Source of the DNA: Rhodospirillales bacterium
GTDB taxonomy: Bacteria; Pseudomonadota; Alphaproteobacteria; Rhodospirillales; JASLLZ01
NCBI GenBank assembly: GCA_030746775.1
Contig: JASLLZ010000017.1
Coordinates: 1 to 38,567, forward strand
Length of the DNA stretch: 38,567 bases
Direction of reading: 5' to 3'
Part shown: piece after piece, positions 16,692 through 24,676 of the stretch
How positions within the stretch are numbered: position 1 is the stretch's first letter
How the letters are laid out: each line of letters starts with the position of its first letter
Program-made: the position numbers and the translations under genes
The notes under the pieces: model-generated
Database searches by the model: none
The model's input: only the letters and a program-made list of their open reading frames with translations
Told to the model about the DNA's origin: nothing

Positions 16692-17921
16692 ATGAAAGCC
16701 AAGCTCAAGTTCTTCATCGTCGACGACGACGAAGACATCATCGGTCTTCAAACGGCGATTCTCGAATCGGCGGGCCACCGGGTTTACGCCGAGACCTCGG
16801 GCGCCAACGCCCTTGTCGGAATTTTGAAGCGTAAGCCCGACGTCATCTTGCTGGACATCATGATGCCCGGTATGGACGGCCTGGAATTGTGCCGCAAGGT
16901 GAGGGAAAATAAGGCGTTCCGGGACAAGAAGATCATCTTCGTCAGCGCCAAGTCATACGAATTCGACCGCCGCCGCGGGCTGAGTTTCGGGGCCGATGGC
17001 TTCATTCTCAAGCCGATCATGACCGAGACCTTTGTCGATCAAATCGAGCGCATCGTCGAGGACCACATCGAAGTGGCCTTCTGGGGGGTGCGCGGTACGC
17101 TGCCTGTCCCTGGCGAGAAGGCGCTGAGATATGGCGGCAATACGTCATGCGTCAGCCTTGAGTTTTCCAAGGACCGTTTCTTCGTCTTCGACGGGGGGAG
17201 CGGCATCAAGGCGCTCTCGGACCATCTTCTCGCCCAAGGGCGGACGCGGCTTGACGCCAAGATCTTCATCTCCCATCCCCACTGGGATCACATTAATGCA
17301 CTACCTTTTTTCGGGCCGATGTATATCCCGGGCAACGAATTCGAGATTTGCGGTGCATCCCACGGTGACGTGACCATGCGCGAGTTGATTTCGGCGCAGA
17401 TGGACGACGTCTATTTTCCCATTACGATCAAGGAGTTTGGCTCACGCGTCTTTTTTCGCGACCTGCGCGAGCAGACGGTCGAATTCGGCGATATCGTGGT
17501 CAAAACCATGCTGCTCAGTCATCCCGGATACTGCCTGGGATACCGGGTTGAATATAAAGGCCGCTCGATCTGCTACATCACCGACAACGAGCTTTATCTG
17601 GAATCCGATCCCTCGTACAACCCCACATTCGTGCGAAAATTGAAGCACTTCGTCGAAGGGACGGATGTCCTCATCACCGACACCACCTACACCGACGAGG
17701 AATACCAAGACAAGATCGGCTGGGGCCATTCCAGTGTCGGCCAGGTGGTGGACCTGGCCGATGACGCCAAGGTCAAGACCCTGTACCTGTTTCACCACGA
17801 TCCGGATCAGTCCGACGACGACATCGACGCCAAGTGGAAGGCGGCCGTCGGCCAATTGGGCAAGAGAAAGTCGTCCACCCGATGCGTGGCGCCGGCGGAG
17901 GGGCAGCGCTTTAAGATATGA
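16692..17921 (+). CDS. response regulator with metallo-beta-lactamase-fold output domain
   Basis: This 409-residue protein joins an N-terminal receiver domain (acid pocket 'VDDDED', phospho-acceptor Asp55 in 'VILLDIMMPGMDG', Lys in 'FILKPI') to a metallo-beta-lactamase-fold hydrolase. The hydrolase begins 'FWGVRGTLPVPG' near residue 132 and has 'RYGGNTSCVSLE', then the metal motif 'SHPHWDHINALPFF' with His195, His197, Asp199 and His200. Further ligands are in 'LLSHPG', 'ITDTTYTDEE' and 'LFHHDPDQSDDD'. The fold is of the RNase Z / phosphodiesterase kind, so a phosphodiester substrate is likely but unproven. It sits 111 bases after the diguanylate cyclase gene, so the two probably serve one signalling pathway. 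All metal ligands look intact. Confidence 0.88.
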   Translation: MKAKLKFFIVDDDEDIIGLQTAILESAGHRVYAETSGANALVGILKRKPDVILLDIMMPGMDGLELCRKVRENKAFRDKKIIFVSAKSYEFDRRRGLSFGADGFILKPIMTETFVDQIERIVEDHIEVAFWGVRGTLPVPGEKALRYGGNTSCVSLEFSKDRFFVFDGGSGIKALSDHLLAQGRTRLDAKIFISHPHWDHINALPFFGPMYIPGNEFEICGASHGDVTMRELISAQMDDVYFPITIKEFGSRVFFRDLREQTVEFGDIVVKTMLLSHPGYCLGYRVEYKGRSICYITDNELYLESDPSYNPTFVRKLKHFVEGTDVLITDTTYTDEEYQDKIGWGHSSVGQVVDLADDAKVKTLYLFHHDPDQSDDDIDAKWKAAVGQLGKRKSSTRCVAPAEGQRFKI

Positions 17922-18118
17922 GTTTTTGCAACTTGGCTTGGCTTTGGTGCGGGTCGCGGAACGGTACCGCCGAACACCCAGCGAGGCGGCGGATCGAATA
18001 TCGAAAGCGGAATTTTTTGACTGCACGCCGGAGCGACACGAGTCATACTCCCCTCTGTCGGGCGGCGGCGTGATCCGCGAGCCAAGCGAGAAGTAGTCCG
18101 ATCGAAGGAGGACAAGAA

Positions 18119-19756
18119 GTGGGAGATTTTTCATGGGGCGAAGTAAATGTCTTGATGGCGGATCCGGACCGGGGGTCGCGCGGCAGCCTTAGGGACATCT
18201 TGTACAATCGGGGCTTCCGCGAATTGCGTGTTTGCGCCACCCTGGCGGAAGCGACCGAGCAATGCACCCAGGTCACGCCCGATTTGTTGATCGGCGAGTG
18301 CGAGTTTCCCGACGGTGGACTGGCCGAAGTGGTTTCCGCGCTGCGGCACCACAAGATCGGTGACAATCCTTTTCTTGCGGTGATCGCGTTAACCTGGACC
18401 CCGACCCAGGAAATTGTGAAGTCCGTCATTAATGCGGGGATCGACGATTTGCTGACGAAGCCCATCGCGTCGAGCCAATTGATGGACCGTGTCCGGGTTC
18501 TGATAGAGGCTCGGCGGAAATTCGTGGTGACCAGCGATTACATCGGACCGGACCGCCATGTGTCGTCCTTGCGCGAGAATACGGCGCCAACAATCGACGC
18601 CCCGAACTCGTTGAAAGCCAAGGCCAGTGAAGGAATGTTGGACGACAAGATAGAACAGCGTATCGGCTCCGCGATGATGGAAGTCAATCGCACAAAACTT
18701 GAGCGCCAAGCCACCGAGATCGGCGGCCTTGTCGATCTGATTATGTCAAATCTCGGAAATGACGGTATCAGTGCGACGATCGCGGCATTTCTTGACCGGC
18801 TTTACGCCACGACCGAAGACGCGCGCGACCGGTCGGCCAATACACCGTTCGATCAGGTTTCGCAGTTTTGTCAGGATCTGATCGGTGTCATCGATGTCTT
18901 GCGCGCTTCGAACGGTACCTCCCTTTCCAAACACATAAAACTGCTCAAGCCTTTGTCGCAAGCCATTCGCACGGGCCTGAATTGTGAAGTGAATAGCACC
19001 GACGCGGCCCAACGCATTTCGCAATCCTTCAACGACCGCCGGTTTTTTGCCGACCAGGGCGTCGAGGCCCCCGGTACGTCGCTCGACCAAGAATCGCGCC
19101 CGTCAGCCCTCCCCCTGGCGGAACAACCGGCGCCATCGCCTAAACCGGGGGAGAACAGACGCCATTTGTTCCTGTTGAGACTTTTCGTTTCGCGGATTTC
19201 TCATCTGTTCGGTGACGGCAGGGAGAAGAAAAAAGTTGTCCCGCGTCAATTCGTCTATGGCTTCGACGCGTATCTCAGGTTGCTCATGGGGCAAGAACTG
19301 TACGACCAACTTAACCAGGAGGCGGAAAGCCTACTGGATGAAATCGACTCGGATGATGACGCCCTTATTTGGAGAGAAATAATATTAATTGAACAATATA
19401 GAAGGTTTTCGTTTAATATTCTTGTTCGTATACTAATAAAATTTAAGGATTTTTCCAAAAATAAACAGATCTTTCTTAAAGTAGTTAATAGATCATTCGA
19501 TAAAAAGGTCGACAGTTTTTCTGAAACTCATTTCAACATCGTGTTTATGACTTTGTTCTCGGATATTTTCGGTCTTATGAAGGATGCCGATGAGTTGGCA
19601 AAAATGGACTTCAATTACGGCGAGGGAACGGGCGATGGAATCGTCGCGATTTATGATGAGTTCAAGAAACAAGTCGGGGACAAAATCGATGGGGTATATT
19701 CGGCGTCGGACGAATTCGTGACGGCCGCGAAAGACGATCAAAAGAACGGACCCTAG
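18119..19756 (+). CDS. receiver-like domain (Glu in place of Asp) fused to an unrecognised C-terminal region
   Basis: Start GTG 18119 has a strong AAGGAGG site 7 bases upstream. Residues 8-130 form a receiver domain. The acid pocket is reduced ('MADPD') and the phospho-acceptor is Glu60 ('DLLIGECEFP') instead of Asp; Thr ('IALTWTPT') and Lys ('LLTKPI') are kept. It ends in 'VVTSDYIGPDRH', a tail also seen in the protein at 23528. The remaining 400 residues are mostly helical, with a Pro-rich linker near 320-340 and a charged C-terminal block after 'RQFVYGFDAYLRLLMGQE'. I do not recognise that part. Bases 19370-19510 inside it are very AT-rich, unlike the rest of the window, though the frame stays open. 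A phosphorylation-independent adaptor role is an inference. Confidence 0.75.
   Translation: MGDFSWGEVNVLMADPDRGSRGSLRDILYNRGFRELRVCATLAEATEQCTQVTPDLLIGECEFPDGGLAEVVSALRHHKIGDNPFLAVIALTWTPTQEIVKSVINAGIDDLLTKPIASSQLMDRVRVLIEARRKFVVTSDYIGPDRHVSSLRENTAPTIDAPNSLKAKASEGMLDDKIEQRIGSAMMEVNRTKLERQATEIGGLVDLIMSNLGNDGISATIAAFLDRLYATTEDARDRSANTPFDQVSQFCQDLIGVIDVLRASNGTSLSKHIKLLKPLSQAIRTGLNCEVNSTDAAQRISQSFNDRRFFADQGVEAPGTSLDQESRPSALPLAEQPAPSPKPGENRRHLFLLRLFVSRISHLFGDGREKKKVVPRQFVYGFDAYLRLLMGQELYDQLNQEAESLLDEIDSDDDALIWREIILIEQYRRFSFNILVRILIKFKDFSKNKQIFLKVVNRSFDKKVDSFSETHFNIVFMTLFSDIFGLMKDADELAKMDFNYGEGTGDGIVAIYDEFKKQVGDKIDGVYSASDEFVTAAKDDQKNGP
19370..19510 (+). other. AT-rich coding tract inside the 18119 gene
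   Basis: By eye about three quarters of these bases are A or T, with codons such as ATA, TTA, AGA and AAT that are rare elsewhere in the window. Upstream and downstream parts of the same gene are clearly richer in G and C. Confidence 0.7.
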
Positions 19757-19861
19757 ATGACCGCGAGACCGTGGCCGAGAGGCCCCCGCGCCGTACCGCC
19801 CCCGGCAACCCAAAGGGATCGGCGTGAGTGTGATTTAAGCCGGTTCTCCGGTGGCCATAAC

Positions 19862-19891
19862 TTGGTCACAATTGCCCGCTATCGAGATTAT
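19862..19891 (+). promoter_or_regulatory. candidate promoter upstream of PBP1A
   Basis: TTGGTC (19862-19867), an 18-base spacer and GATTAT (19886-19891) lie 31 bases before the ATG at 19922. Both boxes are imperfect. Confidence 0.3.
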
Positions 19892-19921
19892 CCCGGGCGC
19901 CGTGGTGGGTTCGAAGGATAG

Positions 19922-22333
19922 ATGGTTAGAGCGTTCTTTACGTTGATCGGCGTATTGTTGGTATTCGCCTTCCTAGGGGCGGGTGGCGTGGTCTACGTGT
20001 TCTATCGGTTCGGCCAGGGCCTGCCCGATTATCACCAGTTGGCCGACTACGAACCGCCGGTCACCACCCGCATCCATGCCGGCGATGGGCGCCTGCTGGC
20101 CGAATACGCGGTCGAGAAACGTGTCTTCGTACCCGTGAAGGCGATGCCCAAACGGGTCGTGCAGGCGTTTCTTGCCGCCGAGGACAAGAACTTCTACAGC
20201 CATCCAGGCGTCGATATCCTGAGTGTCGTGCGCGCCGCGGTCACCAACATCAAGAACATGGGGAGCAACCGGCGTCTGGTCGGCGCCTCGACCATCACCC
20301 AGCAGGTGGCGAAGAACTTTTTGTTGAGCAACGAACTGTCATGGGATCGCAAGTTCAAGGAAGCGATCCTGGCGTTCCGCATCGAGCGCGCCTTTCCCAA
20401 GGACCGGGTGCTGGAACTGTACCTCAACGAGATCTATCTCGGCTTCGGGTCTTACGGCGTGGCGGCGGCTGCACTCAACTACTTCGACAAGCCGCTGGAC
20501 GATCTGACCATCGCCGAGGCCGCCTTCCTTGCCGCGCTGCCCAAGGCACCCAATAATTACAACCCCTTCCGCCATCCCCTTGCCGCTCGGGCGCGGCGCG
20601 ATTGGGTGATCGGGCGCATGGAAAAAGCGAATTTCATCGGCGCCGAGGAGGCGTCGCGGGCCAGCGCCGAGGGCCTTTTGATCCGCCGGCGATCGGATAC
20701 CGAATTCGTCAAGGCCGATTACTTTGCCGAGGAGGTGCGCCGCGAGCTCGCCGAACGCTATGGCGAGGATCAGCTATATCAGGGCGGCCTTTCGGTGCGC
20801 ACCACCCTGGCCCCGCATTTACAGGAGATCGCCAAGCGGGTCCTGCGCCAGGGTCTGGAGGCCTATGATCGCCGGCATGGCTGGCGCGGGCCGCTGGCCC
20901 GCCTGGAGCCCGGTTTCGACTGGTTGGGCAAGCTGAACCGGGTCGAGCCGGTGGCGGGGCTGGGCGATAAACGCATGGCGGTGGTACTGGGCGTCGGGGA
21001 AAAAAGCACCGAAATCGGCTTCGCCGACGGCACCCGTGGGAACATTCCGTTGGCCGAGATGAAATGGGCGCGTCCCGCGCTGAAAGATCAAAAGGTTGGT
21101 CCCCGGGTCGGTCGGCCGGCCGACGTGCTGTCGCCCGGTGACGTCGTGGCGGTGGAGCCGGCGCCGGCGCCCGAGAAAGGACAGCCCTATCCCGCCGGCA
21201 CGTACGCGTTGCGCCAGATTCCCGCCATCGAAGGCGGCCTTGTGGCGCTCGACCCCCACACCGGGCGGGTTCTGGCAATGGTTGGGGGCTACGACTACGG
21301 GCGCAGCCAGTTCAATCGGGTGACCCAGGCCATGCGCCAGCCCGGCTCGGCCTTCAAGCCTTTTGTCTATCTGGCGGCGATGGACAGCGGTTACACGCCG
21401 TCGACGCTGATCCTCGACGCGCCCTTCGTCATCGACCAGGGACCGGGCCTGCCCAAGTGGCGCCCCGCCAATTACACCAACCGTTTCTATGGCCCCAGCA
21501 CCATGCGGCTTGGGGTTGAGAAGTCGCGCAACCTGATGACCGTGCGTCTGGCCCAAACCATCGGCATGGAGAAAGTGGCCGACTACGCCGAGCGCCTGGA
21601 AATCGTTGAACGCATGCCGCACAGTCTGTCCATGGCGCTTGGCGCCGGAGAGACGACCCTGCTACGCCTGACCACTGCCTATGCCATGCTGGTCAACGGC
21701 GGCAAGCGTATCATCCCAACCCTGATCGACCGCATCCAGGACCGTCACGGCCGCACGGTAATCCGCCACGACAAGCGCACCTGCGCGGGATGCCGCGCCG
21801 CACACTGGACCGGCCAATCGGTCCCCACCGTGCCCGATACGCGAGAGGCCGTCACCGACCCGGGCAGCGCCTATCAGATCGTGTCCATTCTTCAAGGCGT
21901 CGTCGAACGCGGTACCGGAAGGCGAATCAAGGCGGTGGGCAAGCCGCTGGCGGGCAAAACCGGCACTACCAACGATAGTATCGATACCTGGTTCATCGGC
22001 TTCTCTCCCGATCTGGCGGTCGGCGTCTTTGCCGGCTTCGATACGCCGCGCACCCTGGGCCGCAGGGAGCAGGGCGCCTCGGTCGCGGCACCCATCTTTC
22101 GCGACTTCATGGCCGAAGCCCTGGCCGGCCGGCCGTCCATTCCGTTCCGCATCCCGCCCGGCATAAGGCTGGTGCGCGTCAACGCCGGCACCGGGGCGCT
22201 GGCACAACCCGGCGAGGGCAACGTAATCTTCGAGGCATTCAAGCCGGGCACCGTGCCGACCGGCCCCGGCGAAGTGCTGCAAGGATTTGGCGCCGGCGGC
22301 GATTCGGTCACCGGCACGGGCGGCCTGTATTAA
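19922..22333 (+). CDS. mrcA: penicillin-binding protein 1A (bifunctional transglycosylase/transpeptidase)
   Basis: The 803-residue protein begins with one membrane anchor (about residues 4-28) and is otherwise periplasmic. The GT51 transglycosylase shows 'AAEDKNFYSHPGVD' near 83, 'GASTITQQVAKNFLL' near 120 and 'LELYLNEIYLGFGSYG' near 165. The transpeptidase has the SxxK serine in 'PGSAFKPF' near 476, SxN in 'KSRNLM' near 535 and KTG in 'LAGKTGTTND' near 678. It polymerises and cross-links peptidoglycan. An OB-like insert lies between the domains (about 310-420), as in PBP1A. It is followed by prfB after 60 bases, a neighbourhood I recall from other alphaproteobacteria. Length and motifs are complete. 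Confidence 0.93.
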   Translation: MVRAFFTLIGVLLVFAFLGAGGVVYVFYRFGQGLPDYHQLADYEPPVTTRIHAGDGRLLAEYAVEKRVFVPVKAMPKRVVQAFLAAEDKNFYSHPGVDILSVVRAAVTNIKNMGSNRRLVGASTITQQVAKNFLLSNELSWDRKFKEAILAFRIERAFPKDRVLELYLNEIYLGFGSYGVAAAALNYFDKPLDDLTIAEAAFLAALPKAPNNYNPFRHPLAARARRDWVIGRMEKANFIGAEEASRASAEGLLIRRRSDTEFVKADYFAEEVRRELAERYGEDQLYQGGLSVRTTLAPHLQEIAKRVLRQGLEAYDRRHGWRGPLARLEPGFDWLGKLNRVEPVAGLGDKRMAVVLGVGEKSTEIGFADGTRGNIPLAEMKWARPALKDQKVGPRVGRPADVLSPGDVVAVEPAPAPEKGQPYPAGTYALRQIPAIEGGLVALDPHTGRVLAMVGGYDYGRSQFNRVTQAMRQPGSAFKPFVYLAAMDSGYTPSTLILDAPFVIDQGPGLPKWRPANYTNRFYGPSTMRLGVEKSRNLMTVRLAQTIGMEKVADYAERLEIVERMPHSLSMALGAGETTLLRLTTAYAMLVNGGKRIIPTLIDRIQDRHGRTVIRHDKRTCAGCRAAHWTGQSVPTVPDTREAVTDPGSAYQIVSILQGVVERGTGRRIKAVGKPLAGKTGTTNDSIDTWFIGFSPDLAVGVFAGFDTPRTLGRREQGASVAAPIFRDFMAEALAGRPSIPFRIPPGIRLVRVNAGTGALAQPGEGNVIFEAFKPGTVPTGPGEVLQGFGAGGDSVTGTGGLY

Positions 22334-22393
22334 ACCCGATGCTTGGTATAGAAACCGGGATGGGCGAACGCGGCGGCGGCGGAGAATAAGGGA

Positions 22394-23531
22394 ATGCGTG
22401 CCGAGACCGTTACCATCGTCGAAGAGATCAAGCAGTCGATCGACCTGCTGAGGAGGCATCTTTGACTACGATGCCGCGCAACGCCGCTTAGCGGAACTTA
22501 ATGTCCTCGCCGAGGACCCTGATCTTTGGAGCAAGCCGGAGAACGCCCAGTCGTTGATGCGCGAGAGAACCCGCCTGGAACAGGGCATCACGAGCCTGGA
22601 CGCCATGACGCGGGAGCTTTCCGACAACCTGGAACTGATCGAACTGGGCGAGGCGGAGGGCGACGGCGCCGTGGTCGCCGAGGCCGAGGCCGCTCTATCG
22701 AAGCTGCGCGGGCACGCCGCCAAGGAAGAATTGCAAACATTGTTGTCGGGCGAGGCCGACGGCAACGACTGCTACCTCGAGGTTCACGCCGGCGCCGGCG
22801 GAACCGAGGCCCAGGACTGGACCGAGATGCTGGTCCGTATGTACGCCCGGTGGAGTGAAGGCCACGGCCACAAGGTCGAATGGCTGGAAGAGAGTGCCGG
22901 CGAGGAGGCCGGCATCAAGTCCGCCACCCTCAAGGTACTGGGGGCCAATGCCTATGGATGGTTGAAGACCGAGAGCGGCGTGCACCGGTTGGTCCGCATC
23001 TCGCCTTTCGATTCGAGTTCGCGGCGCCACACCAGCTTCTCTTCGGTCTGGGTCTACCCGGTGGTCGACGACCGCATCGAAATCGATATCCAGGACAAGG
23101 ACCTGCGCGTCGATACCTACCGCGCCTCGGGGGCCGGCGGCCAGCACGTCAACCGCACCGACAGCGCGGTTCGCCTTACCCACCTGCCAAGCGGCATCGT
23201 GGTGCAGTGCCAGAACGATCGCTCCCAGCACCGCAACCGGGCGACCGCCATGGACATGCTGCGCGCCCGGCTCTTCGAGGTCGAGTTGCAGCGCCGCGAG
23301 AGCGAGACCCGTGCCGCCCACGAGGCCAAGAGCGATATCGAATGGGGCCACCAGATCCGCTCCTACGTCCTGCAGCCCTACCAGATGGTCAAGGACCTGC
23401 GCACCGGCGTCGAGACCTCCAACACCCAGGCCGTCCTCGACGGCGATCTCGACGACTTCATGGCCGCCGCCCTGGCCCAGCGCATCGAGGGTGCGGACGA
23501 CTCCAAGAAGGACACCAAGGACACTTCTTAG
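22394..23531 (+). CDS. prfB: peptide chain release factor 2, with programmed +1 frameshift
   Basis: Translation starts at ATG 22394 and runs 23 codons to an in-frame TGA (22463-22465). It continues in the +1 frame from GAC (22464-22466) to the TAG at 23529-23531, giving about 378 residues. The joined N-terminus is ...[17 protein letters not shown]2 reads UAA and UGA stops and releases the peptide. The anticodon-like tripeptide is in 'RISPFDSSS', and the catalytic GGQ is in '[16 protein letters not shown]'. The shift lets RF2 limit its own synthesis, as in E. coli. The gene's stop overlaps by 4 bases the stop of the minus-strand gene at 23528. Confidence 0.96.
22451..22466 (+). promoter_or_regulatory. 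RF2 programmed frameshift site
   Basis: An internal Shine-Dalgarno AGGAGG (22451-22456), three bases, then CTT TGA C (22460-22466). Both the slip codon, the UGA-C context and the 3-base spacing match the E. coli prfB autoregulatory site. Confidence 0.95.
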
Positions 23532-24082
23532 TCGCGCTCCAGGAGGACGGCGATCTCCGCTTCGGTGAGCCGGGTGTCCGGGCCGTCGGCGGACGCCGAT
23601 TGCGGGCGGCCCTCGAGGCTCGTTTCCGCACGCCGCCGGTCCGGACCGACATAGGCCTCGCAATCGACGAACGGCTGGCTGCGGTCGACGGCGGCCACGA
23701 TTCGATCGAGCAGCCGGCGCGTATCGACGGGCTTGGCCAGGAAATCGTCAACCCCGGCGTCCCGTGCCTCATGGATGTCGGCCTGGCGGCTACGGAAACT
23801 GACCATGAGAATGGGAACGCGCGAGGCCGGCCGCTTGCGGTTGGTGCGCAAGAAGCGGACGAAGGAGAGATAACGCTCGGTAACCAAGACGTCCACGGCC
23901 CGCGCGCGCATGGCGTCAAGGGCCGCCAGCGGGTCGTCGGCCACTGCCACGTCCGCGACGCCCAAGTCGACAAGACCGGCCCGGACGCGGGCGCGATCGT
24001 CGGTGTCGTCGTCGAGGATCAGAATTCTGAGATCCCCGATTTCCGGGTCCGCCATGGTCTCCACATTCTCAAACGAAAGCAC
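23528..24082 (-). CDS. small receiver-like protein with Glu in place of the phospho-acceptor Asp
   Basis: Read from GTG 24082 (AAGGAA 6-8 bases upstream) the product is 184 residues; an ATG at 24055 is an alternative start. It is a single receiver domain: '[11 protein letters not shown]' for the acid pocket, Glu69 in '[12 protein letters not shown]' where the Asp should be, Ser in 'ILMVSFRS' and Lys in 'DFLAKPVD'. The domain is followed by '[12 protein letters not shown]', the same kind of tail as in the protein at 18119, and by about 35 polar residues. No output domain is present. It cannot be phosphorylated in the usual way and may mimic the active state. It lies tail-to-tail with prfB. Confidence 0.8.
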   Translation of the reverse strand: MLSFENVETMADPEIGDLRILILDDDTDDRARVRAGLVDLGVADVAVADDPLAALDAMRARAVDVLVTERYLSFVRFLRTNRKRPASRVPILMVSFRSRQADIHEARDAGVDDFLAKPVDTRRLLDRIVAAVDRSQPFVDCEAYVGPDRRRAETSLEGRPQSASADGPDTRLTEAEIAVLLERD

Positions 24083-24211
24083 GTAACATTCCTTGTCCGG
24101 GCACAGTTAATCCCCACAACTGCCAAGGTTGCGTTAACAATTTGCCCTTTTCATGGCGGAAACCGTCGCCGCCGCGCCGGCCAGAACGGGTCGCCGCGGC
24201 GCTCGTCGGAT

Positions 24212-24676
24212 TTACAGTTTGCGGGTCGCCTCTAGAACCGCCTCGACGTGGCCGTTCACCTTGACCTTGCGCCAAGTCTCGCGGATCACGCCTTTTTCGT
24301 CGATGAGAAAGGTGGCGCGCTCGATTCCCATGTAAGCGCGGCCATAGAGCTTCTTCTCCACCCACACGCCGTAGGCTTCGCACAGCGTGCCTTCGGTATC
24401 GGATATGAGAGCGAAGGGAAGATCGTGCTTGGCCTTGAACTTGTCGTGCCGGGCGACGCTGTCCTTGGACACGCCGACGATGGTGGCGCCGGCGCGCTCG
24501 AAATCGGTCGACGCCTCGGCAAAAGCGATCGACTCCTTGGTGCAGCCCGACGTCATGTCCTTGGGGTAGAAATAGAGAACGAGCTTCTTACCCTTAAGGT
24601 CCTTGCCCGCGAGGGTCCCTCCGCCGTCGGTGGGAAGGTCGAAGTCGGGTGCTTGATCGCCAGGGCCGATGGTCAT
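24212..24676 (-). CDS. bcp: thioredoxin-dependent peroxiredoxin, Bcp/PrxQ type
   Basis: The 154-residue protein is a Bcp-type peroxidase that reduces peroxides in the cytoplasm. The peroxidatic Cys45 is in 'FYPKDMTSGCTKES', a variant of the usual TPGCT. The second Cys five residues later, present in E. coli Bcp (CxxxxC), is Ile here; another Cys occurs in 'EGTLCEAYGVW'. It may therefore use a different resolving Cys or act as a one-Cys enzyme. Its start overlaps the end of glnE by 4 bases, so the two are co-translated. Confidence 0.92.
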   Translation of the reverse strand: MTIGPGDQAPDFDLPTDGGGTLAGKDLKGKKLVLYFYPKDMTSGCTKESIAFAEASTDFERAGATIVGVSKDSVARHDKFKAKHDLPFALISDTEGTLCEAYGVWVEKKLYGRAYMGIERATFLIDEKGVIRETWRKVKVNGHVEAVLEATRKL

